A DNA stretch of 64,000 nt from Selaginella tamariscina (lineage: Eukaryota > Streptophyta > Lycopodiopsida > Selaginellales > Selaginellaceae): contig PUQB01000032.1 of the NCBI GenBank assembly GCA_003024785.1, positions 124,001 to 188,000 on the forward strand, given 5' to 3'. Under the pieces are notes generated by a model that worked only from the letters and a program-made list of their open reading frames with translations, ran no database searches and was not told the origin of the DNA. The translations under genes were made by a program, and so were the position numbers. Below are positions 1-11,030 of this stretch, in pieces (within the stretch, counting starts at the first letter, position 1; every line of letters begins with the position of its first letter).

Positions 1-61
1 TTGGTTTATGACAACGGATCTAAATTGTTCAAAGAACACATCAAACTCATAATAACACACA

Positions 62-697
62 TCATATATTCACATATATAAAAGGTATATGTGTCAAGCC
101 ACGATCCAGGAACCAGGAAGGGAACAGGATTCCAAGGACAGGAAGGCCTGACTCAGGAACAGGACCGAGAGCAGGACAGGAACTGAAATAGGAACAGGAC
201 GGATCTAAGAGCAAGACAGGATCAGGATAGATCCGGGAGCGAGACAGGAACACAGGATCCCGGAGCAGGATAGGATCCAGGGCAGGACAGGAAACAGGAG
301 CGAGACAGGAACAGGACAGGAAACAAGACGAGAACAAGACAACGAAATTGATCGTAGTAAGACTGGTGTTGATAGTAATTGATTGTACAACAATTAGGTC
401 GGAGCTTTTATGCTCACAACTCCAAGAGCTAATCTAGGCATGCATGCAAAAGTGGTTGCATGCATGCAAGAGTGTTTGCATGCATGCAGAGGCTAAGATG
501 AGTCCACATGTCCCTTATCCTCTAGGCATATCCTTGGCATATCCTGTAGGAATATCCTGCAACCGAATCCTGTGTCCGGAATCCTGGTAGGAATATCCTG
601 TAGGAAAATCCTGCAACCCATATCCTGTATCCGGAATCCTGTAGTCCTGCAACCCATGTCCTGTATCCGAAATCCTATATTCTGTATCGGGTCGTGA
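62..697. repeat. Minisatellite-rich segment, possible end of a larger repeat
   Basis: Bases 90-340 are a purine-rich array built on variants of GACAGGAACAG. Bases 440-490 hold three spaced copies of TGCATGCATGCA. Bases 530-690 repeat ATCCTGTA/ATCCTGCAACC units. The small reading frames across it only reflect the repeats and are not genes. Read on the reverse strand the block begins TGTCACGACCCG at about 697, which resembles the start of many plant LTRs, so it may be the end of an LTR element running off the window. That reading is tentative. Confidence 0.55.
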
Positions 698-759
698 CAA
701 TATGTAGTTTAGTAACTTAAAGTAAATAATAATTATAAACAAGTTAATTAAAAGCAATA

Positions 760-1270
760 TGTTTTACATGTACTTAGACTTATATATATGGTAATACATT
801 GAGAAGATATTGTAAAATATTGTGATTTTATATAATTATTATTTTTAATAAAATTATGTATATATTATATATATTTATTTAAAACTTTAAATAATACATA
901 ATTTAGTTTCATTTAACATACATTATATATTAAACCATTCATTTATAAATGACACAAATATTTATATTATGAATGAACATTTGCTTTTGTACGAAACAAT
1001 TTTAAAATATAGTTTGGGTTCAATCAAACTTAAATCTTTAAATGAAATTAAATATGTCCAATGAAAATATATGTTAAACTATAGTATCTTTTTTTTTTGA
1101 AATCAACTCTAATGTTGAAATTGCATATATCGATATTTATATCCAAGATATTATAAGATATTTTTATAATTAATATTTTTTAAAGTAAATTTTGAAGTTT
1201 AATTAAATCCAATTAGCATATATATGTTTTTAAATAGACTTTTAAGTTCAAAAATTACAAAAAAAAAACA
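760..1270. other. AT-rich spacer, no gene seen
   Basis: Very AT-rich sequence without a credible reading frame, RNA gene or ordered repeat. It separates the minisatellite from the left end of the Harbinger element. Confidence 0.6.
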
Positions 1271-1851
1271 TATCCTTATTTTCCACTAGCTGGTGATTAA
1301 TTGCCTTGACCAATTAAATTTTAATAAATTATTTATTCTACCAACATTTTGAATTTCCACTTGTAAGTTATTTAAAATTTAATATCCACATGGCACCTAT
1401 GTGGTGCTTCATGGCTTTTTCAGTGGTAGCCAAATAACCAAGCAATTTTGCCTAGTTAATAGCTACTATGCATAAAATATACATGTGTATAATAATTTAA
1501 CCTGCAGGTTATTATTCGGCTTTCCTTAATCATTAGAATGGATGCAACATTTGCGGAGGTGCATGATCATGTAAAGACTTCTCTAGAGTTACTGATGGTA
1601 CTGCTTGTGGTGGTTATCAATCGATCTCCTTTGTTGTGCAGGTGCTCTCTTTTCTATTTTTATTACTTCTTTTTTTATAAACATTAGGAAAAGGCGTAGT
1701 AATCCTCTCAAGGTTCAAGAAGGCAAAGAAAAATCCTAATAAAATAAAGACATCAAGATAGAAGGATAAACATATGGAGCTCCTCATTTGTTTTAAAAAT
1801 GCTAGAAGAATTTAATAAACCCCTCAAAACAAGGTATCAATTTGTGACAAA

Positions 1852-2300
1852 TTGTGCAAACAAAAATTGTTAATAAGTAATTTTTGTTATTTTTTAAACC
1901 TTTTTAATATTAAATTTTGTATAGCACAATCTCTAGATTTTAAAAAGGATGTAGAGGCATGTGGTAGTAAGTGGAAAGCAAAGTATACAAAATATAAAAA
2001 GCTGAAGGTATATAATGAAGTATCTAGCAACAACATGGAAACAAACAAATAGTATTATCTTATTAATAAGTTCATGAGTAACAGGCCCATGTAATCAAGG
2101 GAAGTCCATGGTGGTGCTATTGACAATGAAGGCATTGGACTACTTAGGACTAATGAAGATGCACAAGAGACAAAGAAAGGACAAGGAAATAAAGCTTCCA
2201 AACTAACAAGGACTTTCATTTTAAACACAGTTAACCAATGGGATGTTCTGGACTGTCTTGAGGAGATTCTACAGCAGCTTGTGAACAAGCTGTAAAATTG
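1852..2300 (+). pseudogene. Remnant of Myb/SANT-like ORF1 of the Harbinger element
   Basis: A 66-residue frame includes KKDVEACGSKWKAKYTKYKK, which looks like the last helix of the Myb/SANT-like (trihelix-type) domain that PIF/Harbinger elements encode beside their transposase. Past the stop, the same strand reads on as an acidic stretch (about 2090-2300) including GAIDNEGIGLLRTNEDAQE. Its place between the inverted ends and opposite in direction to the DDE remnant supports the assignment. Similarity is short, so the family call is moderate. Confidence 0.4.
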
Positions 2301-2494
2301 TACTTTGTTTTGTAATGCATGTATTTGGACACACACTTTATTTTGCAGACACTATTGGTATATGATTAAATATATATATATACACACACGTTATACATAC
2401 ATATATGTACATTCATGCCTACATACATACACAAACATATATTATGATATATGACATATGATATAATATCCCATAATGTGTGTGTGAGAGAGAG

Positions 2495-2600
2495 AGAGAG
2501 TGTTTTAACGATCGAACGCGGGACTCATCGATTGGTGGATCACCTTTTGGTAACCCAGGTGTTTAACATACCTGTGAATAAAGTCTTGTAAGCATCCCTT
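2495..2600 (-). repeat. Possible tRNA-derived SINE-like fragment
   Basis: The reverse strand reads CCTGGGTTACCAAAAGGTGA, then GATGAGTCCCGCGTTCGATC, then a (TC)n run. The GTTCGATC core resembles a Pol III B box and the layout resembles SINE heads that end in a pyrimidine run. No second copy was found in the window, so this is only a suggestion. Confidence 0.2.
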
Positions 2601-2683
2601 GTTCAAGTACACGTGCGTGCCCACACACAACAAACACACACACAGACCAGGGAGAGAAACTAACTATTCTTTTTGTATTATTT

Positions 2684-3774
2684 AGCCAAACAGTCTGCCA
2701 CAAGGGGACGAGGAAACCATGGCTAGAAATCTATCCTTCGGAAAAGATAGAGTTATTGTAAGTGTGTATATATACGTATATTGTATATTATGTTTTACCA
2801 GTGTGTATATATTTGTGTATGTATATGTATGTCGATGTGATTATTTGTGTATACTAACGTTGCTTTCCAGCTTGGATTGGTGGGAAACCTGAAAAACTAC
2901 GTGTTTGTCAATTTCAAAGAAATATACATGTGTATATACATACATATGATATATGTATATCAACATGTATAATATGTGTGTACGTGTACATTTGCAGATG
3001 AAAGGTGCAGAAGTTCTTACACACGATGGCAAACCTGTTGCATATGCTGCGGCACCAATTGAAACAGTACGATAATCTTTTTGTTGCCTTTGTACATTTA
3101 CATGTACATGCTACGTCCGTCCGTATGTGTGTGTGTTGACATTGTCATTATTAACTGATTAATCTCTTCTCTGTGCAGATCAAGTATGTCTCGGCTATAA
3201 TATTTGCTCTATTTATATTATTATAAAAACTATAATATTTTATCTGACAGGCTTGATATCTCATCCGAAACAAACAATTGGGGTGTTGGTTTACCACCAA
3301 AGAGCAAGAATGGAGAAAAATGGCCAATGTGTGTGCCAAAGTCATATTCTCGTATCTGTGGCGAACTTTGAAGATCTTTAAACATCAGATTCTCTTCTAG
3401 TGTAAATGCTGTATATGTGTGTGTGTGTGTGTGTGGGTGTTTAACAGAAATAGAGTCACTGGTAAAAGACTAATAATATAATATCTCTAATTTAATAATA
3501 AATAATAATATACTGTATATACAGGCAAGGTGGAGTTTCACAACGCAGGTCCTTCAAGTGTTCCTGGTGTCATTGTAACGAGCCTTTAAGATAAACTCCA
3601 AGTAAGTGTGTGTATACACACACAAACATGCATGTGTGTAGACTGTTACACATAATTGTTTTTTTTTTTAATTATAAATTTTTGCAATTATCGGATTATA
3701 GTGGTTGTTTTCAATGCACCGCCGGACGACGCAACAGTGTGGATTGAACATGGAACTGCATCATGTCAGGTAGC
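2684..3774 (+). pseudogene. Limit dextrinase (pullulanase-type debranching enzyme) C-terminal fragment
   Basis: Short exon-like blocks, in the correct order, match the C-terminal half of plant limit dextrinase, the plastid enzyme that cuts alpha-1,6 links in starch. About 2684-2758 gives DRVIV; 2870-2925 gives LGLVGNLKNYVFVNF; 3000-3070 gives KGAEVLTHDGKPVAYAAAP; 3180 gives IKYVSA; 3250-3350 gives TNNWGVGLPPKSKNGEKWP; 3525-3590 gives FHNAGPSSVPGVIVTSL; 3700-3770 gives VVVFNAPPD. Some blocks keep GT/AG borders. The catalytic half, the residues after YVSA (normally HDNETLFD) and other internal exons are missing, and frames stop. It is a non-functional gene piece lying between the two ORF remnants of the Harbinger element, so it was probably captured by it. 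Confidence 0.75.
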
Positions 3775-3789
3775 TGATAAGCATACCTT

Positions 3790-4490
3790 TGTATACATGA
3801 ACATATGCAGGTACATTTGATAAAATAATGTTTTTATTAAATTAATATATATAGAACCACGGCTGTCTTTGTTGAAAATCGGACATAAATATATAAATTA
3901 TATTTTTTATTTTATGTAATGTTGAATCTAAAATAATTATCAGTCACTCATTTAGAAGTATATACCTTCTACCTTCATTTACAAGTATATATTATGGAAA
4001 ACAGTAATTAATTTGTAATTTATGATATTAAGCTTCAAAACACAACTAATTAAATATATATATATTGAGATATTTAAAATATTCTGGTATTTATAAATCA
4101 CTCTATTTCATTTAAATTTACTATAAATTAATTATACTTAAAATTTAAAATGAAATATTATGAAGTTTTGAATTAAGCTTTCTCGGTTTAAAGAGTAAAT
4201 TTTAAACTTCCGGGGTAAATATGTAAATAAGACTATTAAAAAATCTGTTATATTGATGATTACATAGAGGGGTGTTTCCATATAGATTTTCAACGTACAT
4301 GGCCAAATTGTAGGTGACCATGGAATACGAAAGAGAGAGTTCTTTAAGAAGCTGCTCATGTTTTAACATTCTATTCTCATAGACAAGCCTCACAAAGTTA
4401 TATACATATAAATTACATTAAATACTATAAAAGCATATAGCGTTCCGAAGATACATAATATATATAAAAGCGAAATTAAATAATAGACTC
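3790..4490. other. AT-rich interior of the Harbinger element, no gene seen
   Basis: AT-rich sequence between the limit-dextrinase fragment and the transposase remnant. Small frames here have no family resemblance. Confidence 0.5.
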
Positions 4491-4499
4491 ACTAATTAT

Positions 4500-5545
4500 T
4501 ATTTAACTTTTACAAACATTATTAAAGTCCTTAAAACACATTGTTATAATTTTAACCCAAATTGCCAACATGTATTTCTCATCCTTCCAAGAACTCTCCT
4601 CCTCAGCTTTTATTGTAACTTCCAACTGTTTTTCAGCTTCAGTCATCCAAGCATCATTAAAATTATCACTATGTAGAAGACATAAGTTGTAAAAAACACA
4701 ATATGTAACCACTTGATCATGCACATACTTTAACTTGTTACTTCATAAGAATTCTGAAATGAGCTTTTAATTCATCAATTACACACTTTACTGACATACG
4801 AGTGCTATATTGAATAAAGTTCCAATAATACTTCGTTCAATTTAAACTTTATTTACTTCCTTTGTAATCTAAAGTTTAATAGTATATGCAACATCTCCAA
4901 CTAAACAATATAATCTAAGATATTCTTTCTTAATTCTCAAACCAACTATTGACCTATTAAAAACATTAGAATCGTGTAAATTACCTACCTATTTAATGTT
5001 ATAATCCCATATATATTTCTTTGTTAAAACAATCAACTGAAGTATAATAGAATGAAAATCTTTCCTGTTATAATAATCTTATGGATAAAGTTTTGATGCA
5101 ATCACTTGTAAATAACTTTCATTAATAACTCCAACAACACTAGAAATGCCTCTGATCCTCTCAAACTCTTTAGATAATTTTCTTAACCTTTGTGGTGATG
5201 GACAAATAATGCATTTATTTCAAAATTTTATTTTTATTGCATTAAAAAAACTCCTTAATTATCTTGTGCACCATTTTCATTTTAATACCGTACTTATTCG
5301 CAACATCTTTAATGAGATTACTGGTGCATAACATGGTAAGGGCAACACAGTCTCTTCTCGAGTGGAATGACTTGTCATAAATGAGTGTCATGCCGTTGTA
5401 AGTATGGAACAAATTCTATACATAAAAAATAAGAAGGTATCTCGTGATATATGCATTCTTAACTTGAACATAACATCATTATAAAAACAAGAAGTGTTCT
5501 TTCAACATACACATTAGGCATATCATACATTCAAATAAATGGAGA
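4500..5545 (-). pseudogene. PIF/Harbinger DDE transposase (DDE_Tnp_4 type) remnant
   Basis: Reverse-strand blocks follow the order of the Harbinger transposase. About 5360-5440 gives FVPYLQRHDTHL and IPLEKRLC, like the helical N-terminal region. About 5080-5170 gives LSKEFERIRGISSVVGVI, the usual IRGIPNVIGAIDG block, followed by YYNRKDFHSIILQLIV. About 4880-4970 gives GLRIKKEYLRLYCLVGDVAY, the usual GDSGYP region. About 4560-4720 gives YCVFYNLCLLHSDNFNDAW, the C-terminal helix. The normal first catalytic Asp (IGAIDG) appears changed to Asn (VINES). Several stops and frame changes break it, so it is inactive. Confidence 0.75.
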
Positions 5546-5800
5546 ATTCCGCCTTGCTATGCCATCGTATCTAATGGTCAATTCAAATGCTTTAAGAAGT
5601 AACTCAATTGCTAACATACATATGATGTTAATAGTTTCTTGTAACATATCTTAAATGAAAATCATAATCGCAATTATAATTCGAATGAGTTATTTACGGT
5701 TCATTTTTATATGCCTAAAATCCATAACCAAATGTTGCCAAGCCTCTCCTAAGTGCAAATCTACCTAAATTATAGTTAATTAAAAAAACTTTCTTAATCA

Positions 5801-8800
5801 TGAAAGAGCAGATATATTCAGAAAACGTCGGCCCTCTGCCACGTGGCACACATGCGACACATGGTGCTGACTCATGGGAGCCAGATCACCACCCATGTGT
5901 CACTACGCATGTGTGTTATACACATGCGTATATACAGTATGTTACATATATACAGTATCTTACATTATCCTCCCCTCTGCGGCTGTGTAGATGGTGATGG
6001 ATCTGATGGTCCTGGATCGTGTGAGCTGGGCCATCTAAGGTATGACCAAATGTACTCAACGAGTCTCGAACGACAAACCGTTTCATTCGAACCACGTGAA
6101 CTATCTCAACCTCATGAGATCCCACCAACTATACTTGATATACCTAAGGACCAACCTTTCGGAGTACTCGGTAGGGACCAAGCCACTTATGTAATAAACC
6201 AGTTGCAAGCCTAGGTGCAGGCAGCTTGGGAAAACGTACCAGGACTAAGTCACCGTCAGCAAAATCTGGTGGAATTTGATGTCGTGCATTATAAAAAGAT
6301 TGTTGCCGCATTTGAGCTCGACCAAGATGTTCAACAGACTCTGCACGCAGAAGAGGCAAAACAGCATCCAAATGTCGAGCCCACATCTTGCATCCTCAGC
6401 ACGTGGCAGATTCGATGATAACCCCAATTCACTAGGCAACTTAGGATCATATCCATACAATGTCTTAAATGGAGAGATACCAATCGAACTCTGAATGCCT
6501 GTTACATAAGTAAATCTCAAACATCGCAAATACCAATCCCAGTCCGTGTGATTGAAGTTCACATACTTCGAGATCATACCCTTGAAGGTCCGATTCAATC
6601 GCTCCACCAAACCATCAGTTTGTGAATGATACGGAGAGGCAAATGAATGTTTTACCCCTAACCTCTCACACAACACTCGGAATACCTCTGCAATGAAAGC
6701 GGGGCCATTGTCTGATAACATCCGCTCTGGACAAGAATGCTGCAAAACCACATTATCGAACAGAAATAAAGCTGTTGACATGGCAGTTGCATCTGGAAGA
6801 GCACCAACCTCCACCCATCGAGTTAAATAATCGGATATAACAATGATGTACTGGTTACCGTGAGAAGAACGTGGAAAAGGTCCCATTAAATCCACTGCAA
6901 TTAACTCAAAAGGGCGAGAGACATTAATGGATTCCAACACCCCCATGGCCTGAGTCGTAGAGGAATTCCGAGTTTGACAAGTGGGACAGCTTTGAATATA
7001 CCTTCAACAAGCTTCTCTAGACGTAAAGGAACAAACTGCAGAGACACAGACTCCAAGCGTAATACAGGAGGAGAGAGTGAAAAATCACACATACCTTTCG
7101 ACTGCTTCAACCAATCACATCCCAGAATAATGTCAAAGACCTGGGAAGGACAACCCTAAGAGACCCAGAGGGAAACTTACGATTGTCACTCAAAACCAGC
7201 ATAGTCGAAGTGGTGTACTGTGATACTGCACGAGACTGCCCATTACCATATAAATGTGCAAAACCTTATCTGCACGTCTTAAAGGTAACGAGCACTGATG
7301 CGCTAGAGAAGTAGTTATGGAAGACATACTGGATCCTATATCCACAAGCACTGTGACTGAAAGATCATTCACTTGTGCAGAAAATGTGAAAACTGGATGA
7401 TTTGGTGGAACTTGCAAACCTTGATATGCATAGCGAAAAAGCATGGAGGTGAAGTCTCCATTGCACGGGATCCTCCGTCGCCCGTACGATTACTAGTTTT
7501 CTGCAACAGATCCATCTGCAAGAGAGGCTTCGTCATTTGGAAGCTCATCATCAGACATAATGGCCGCCATATGCACACCATCCGGAACATATGATCGCCA
7601 GCCTGGATGTGGTGGACGCCAATCAGGATACACATCGCATGCCCGTCAAGTATGTCCAGGCGCCCAACAGGCCCAACAATGAACTTGATTGGGTCGACCT
7701 GCATTGTTCCGATTCCTCCTGTCACGAATTCGTGGATTTTGACCACCACGGGCAGGTATTGGAGCAGGTGCAGGATGATTTCGTGGAGGTGGTCCATGGG
7801 GTGGGCCCCGAGGTCGACCACGAAAGGCTTGCCATGCAGGCACATATGCAGCAGCATCAACCTCCATTGGATCAGCACGCTGAACAAGAGGAGCAGGTAA
7901 CCCAAGGGGACCATGGCCTTCACCAGGCACCAACTCAAAATGTTGAGCTAGTGCAAAAGCTTCCTCCAATGTGGTAGGACGAAGAGCCCGAACGAATCGA
8001 ACAAGTTCGGTCGCATAGTTGGCCATAACATACCGAGCTTAATAGGCTCAGGCATGTTAGGATATGCACGCCGAACTAAATCCCCGAACCTAATACTGAA
8101 CCGCATCACAAACTCACCAGATGTTGTCGTATCGCATGCAGTTGTTGGAAAGCATCATCTGAATCCTCAACTTTGCCAAACGTATGTTTGAGGCATTTCG
8201 TCAACCAATTACTATTGGCTTGAATCTCTACAACCAATCCATTATACCACTTGAGTGTAGGGCCTTCCAAACATGTAGGGAATTCTCTGAGAGCATGGGC
8301 CTCATCCCAACCATGGTAATGAACAATGACTTGGAAATGATCAAACCAATAGTATACATTATCTCCTGGATCACCACAAAAGATCGGGGTCGAACCCTTG
8401 GATTTGTGGCCTGTGAAGAAGATGAAGGAGCAGATCCCCCGGCATGAGGCTCAGGCGGGGAGGGAAGAGAAGGACGAACCCTCAACAAAGCGCTCCAACA
8501 ACTTAATTTGTGCATCAATAGCAGTAGCAATAATGTTAAAAGCCGTCTCCATGTTCATTGTCATGGAAACAAGAAAAGGAAAAGGCGAAAGAAAGGAATA
8601 CCCAACTTCTCCACCAATGAAAGAGCAGATATATTCAGAAAACGTCAGATGTATTCAGCTACAAAACCCTGCTTATATATAGGAGGCCCTCTGCCATGGC
8701 ACACATGCGACACGTGGCACTGACACATGGGAGCCAAATCACCACCCATGTGTCACTACGCATGTGTGTATATACACATGCGTATATATAGTATGTTATA

Positions 8801-8816
8801 TATACAGTATCTTACA
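5801..8816 (-). mobile_element. Short-LTR Ty3-type retrotransposon, broken
   Basis: Two direct terminal repeats bound the element: 5801-5964 and 8618-8816, about 164 and 199 bases. The same four bases, ATCA, flank it on both sides (5797-5800 and 8817-8820) as a target duplication. On the reverse strand the repeats run TG...CA and a purine tract (about 5965-5980) lies just inside the 3' repeat. Parts seen in reverse-strand order are a gag-like region with a zinc knuckle (8026-7646), aspartic protease (7444-7190) and integrase (about 6946-6144). No reverse transcriptase/RNase H segment was recognised. Gag, protease, integrase order fits Ty3/gypsy. The copy carries several breaks and its repeats have diverged, so it is a moderately old fossil. 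Confidence 0.8.
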
Positions 8817-8929
8817 ATCACAATTAAATAAAAATTATTCAATGGTAGTTTAATTTTTTAATTTAATAAACCATTCCAATGTAAAAACAGTGGTAATTAC
8901 TATTAATGACATGACATTTTTTTAGTTTA

Positions 8930-8990
8930 CCATGGACCAAATAACCACCTGCTACACTTTCCATTAGCGGGTGGTTATTTCTATCCTGGT
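8930..8990. repeat. Two Harbinger ends abutting in inverted orientation
   Basis: AAATAACCACC is followed 16 bases later by GGTGGTTATTT, a perfect 11-base inverted repeat. The left half is the right end of the 1.3-9.0 kb Harbinger element. The right half (from about 8954, CACTTTCCATTAGCGGGTGG) is another end of the same family facing it. It may be the stub of a second copy or a product of aberrant transposition. Confidence 0.5.
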
Positions 8991-9333
8991 AAATTGTTGA
9001 GTCAAGTTTAAATTAATTTATATGAAACTTTACTTGTTTTGTTATTACATACACCCACAAATAACAAACACATGTAAATTTTATATAAAAAAAATAAAAT
9101 TGATGCAAATTAATATGATAATTAAATATTTATTTTGGTAATTTTTAAACTTTCATGTAATTTAAACAATATACCTGCCATGTCACTGCCTTCTACGTCA
9201 CCTGCCATGTCACTTAAACTGACGTGACAGGTGGTGAAAACCCTAAACCCTAACTGACTGACGACGCACAAGAAGAAGAGAATATTCCAGTAATAAGGTC
9301 TAAGGATCACTTCTGCTAGGCAACAACAGAGCA

Positions 9334-9390
9334 ATGGCGATCATGAAGAACAGAGCTCCATGGGCGCTTCGGTACTATACTCCTACTTGA
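9334..9390 (+). CDS. Upstream ORF in the DEG15 leader
   Basis: An 18-codon frame (MAIMKNRAPWALRYYTPT, stop at 9388-9390) lies 22 bases before the DEG15 start codon. It has no recognisable product. If the transcript starts upstream of 9334 it could lower translation of the main frame. Confidence 0.3.
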   Translation: MAIMKNRAPWALRYYTPT

Positions 9391-9412
9391 CACGTAGCAA
9401 TTCAATTCCAGA

Positions 9413-9919
9413 ATGGCGGAGATCGAATCTCTACCGCTCGCTGTTATGGTGCGCGTACACGGTCCTGTAAGTTCTCTTAATTTTGATAATTTTTGCGATA
9501 TTATTTATTTATTTATTTAAATTTCTTACTACATTTTAGGACCCCAAAGGCAGGAAATACGGCAGCATGCTTTCTACTCTATGGAGTATGTTCTAACAAA
9601 TTATAGTATATAAATAAATATTTATTTTAATAATACATATACGCGTATATATACTGTATTTATTAAACTACAGTTCGGGGATACTACACTCTCAGCGTCA
9701 GGTACCTTGTTCTGGAGTGAAACAGAATATTCGGCTGTGGTGACTTGTGCATCGCTTGTGGAGCCTTTTCTTTCTTCTAGACCACAAGCGGTAAATGTTT
9801 CTTATATTTATGCAATATAATTATAATTATAAATATATATATATATATTATATATATATATATATATATGGAAGTATATACATATATTTATCTATATTAT
9901 AGAGCTGTATAATCTCTCT

Positions 9920-9952
<33 letters not shown>

Positions 9953-10049
9953 GTTTATTAAGTAGTCTACTGCCCAGGAGGATTATTCACTTGTTCATGG
10001 GACGGAACTAGAAGTACTCATAGAGGTAAGTTTCCCTTAATACACAGGA

Positions 10050-10084
<35 letters not shown>

Positions 10085-10958
10085 GCACGCACGCACGCAC
10101 CACATGACACACGCACACGCACACAGAGTTTTTGTGACCCGTGTAGGTGTCTGCTGAGAAGCCAACCTGGTTGCCAGCTCGACTTCTGAAACTGGTACTG
10201 AGACATATATATCTTATCAGTAGTTTCACGCACACCACACAACTAATCACAACCATTATTGTTTTTTATTGATTTGCATGTTCATATTTTTAAAATATAT
10301 GTATATAGGTATGGATCCAATATATGCATGTGTAAATAATACACATGCTTTATGTATATGTTTAGGTGGATGTTTATAACGCAACAGAAGCATTAAAAGG
10401 TTTGCTGGATGCACAAGGGAGTGAAGGCGTTTGGGAAATAGGCTGGACATTATCTAAATTTGAGGATAATCAGCTTAGTGCAGATTTAATTTCACAAAAT
10501 AGAACAAAGGTTAAGATAAAGTAATATTTTTTATATTTAATTATTTTATCTTATGAATATTATATGATTAACTGGAATGAAATAAATTGATCTATTTTTT
10601 ATTTAGTAATTTTTATTTGTTTTACTTTATAAGGATTTAGGAATATGGGCGGGCAATAATAAAGAGGTTGCACTGGAAGGTCTTGTTAAAACTACTGCTG
10701 ATATTGCAGCTGCATGTACAAGGCTGGCTGTTTTCAGTTTCAACAATAAGGTGTGTGTGTGCGTGTGCGTGTGTGTGTTACGCTCGTCTATTTATTCAAA
10801 TGTATGTATTTATTATTTGGTTTATTTTAATTTCATTTACTTATTTTCATCTAGTTTGAGTTTAAGCATGAGTTGAGGCTTTCAAAGCCTTGCAAACCAG
10901 GGGATTACTATAAGGACCATTGGATCGCCCTTCGGAGTTTTATCACCTTTCATTTCTT

Positions 10959-11030
<72 letters not shown>

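Larger units (their letters stand above)
1273..8963. mobile_element. PIF/Harbinger DNA transposon, degraded, with nested insertions
   Basis: The left end (TTTTCCACTAGCTGGTGATT from 1277) and the right end (about 8935-8963, ACCAAATAACCACCTGCTA) are imperfect inverted repeats. Both ends, with about 200 bases of left flank and 130 of right flank, recur in a compact copy at 41996-42817, which defines the element. Inside are a Myb/SANT-like ORF remnant, reverse-strand pieces matching the PIF/Harbinger DDE transposase, a host limit-dextrinase fragment and a nested LTR element. Without the nested element it would be about 4.7 kb, a usual Harbinger size. A 3-base target duplication could not be confirmed. 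No intact transposase is visible, so it cannot move itself. Confidence 0.7.

Noticed and set aside
62-757. Reading frames of 60-90 residues on the reverse strand
   Set aside because: Their proteins are simple translations of the minisatellite repeats (CSCLAPV, DTGYGLQD) with no family resemblance.
6144-8026. Forward-strand frames across the LTR element
   Set aside because: They are shadows of the reverse-strand gag, protease and integrase remnants.
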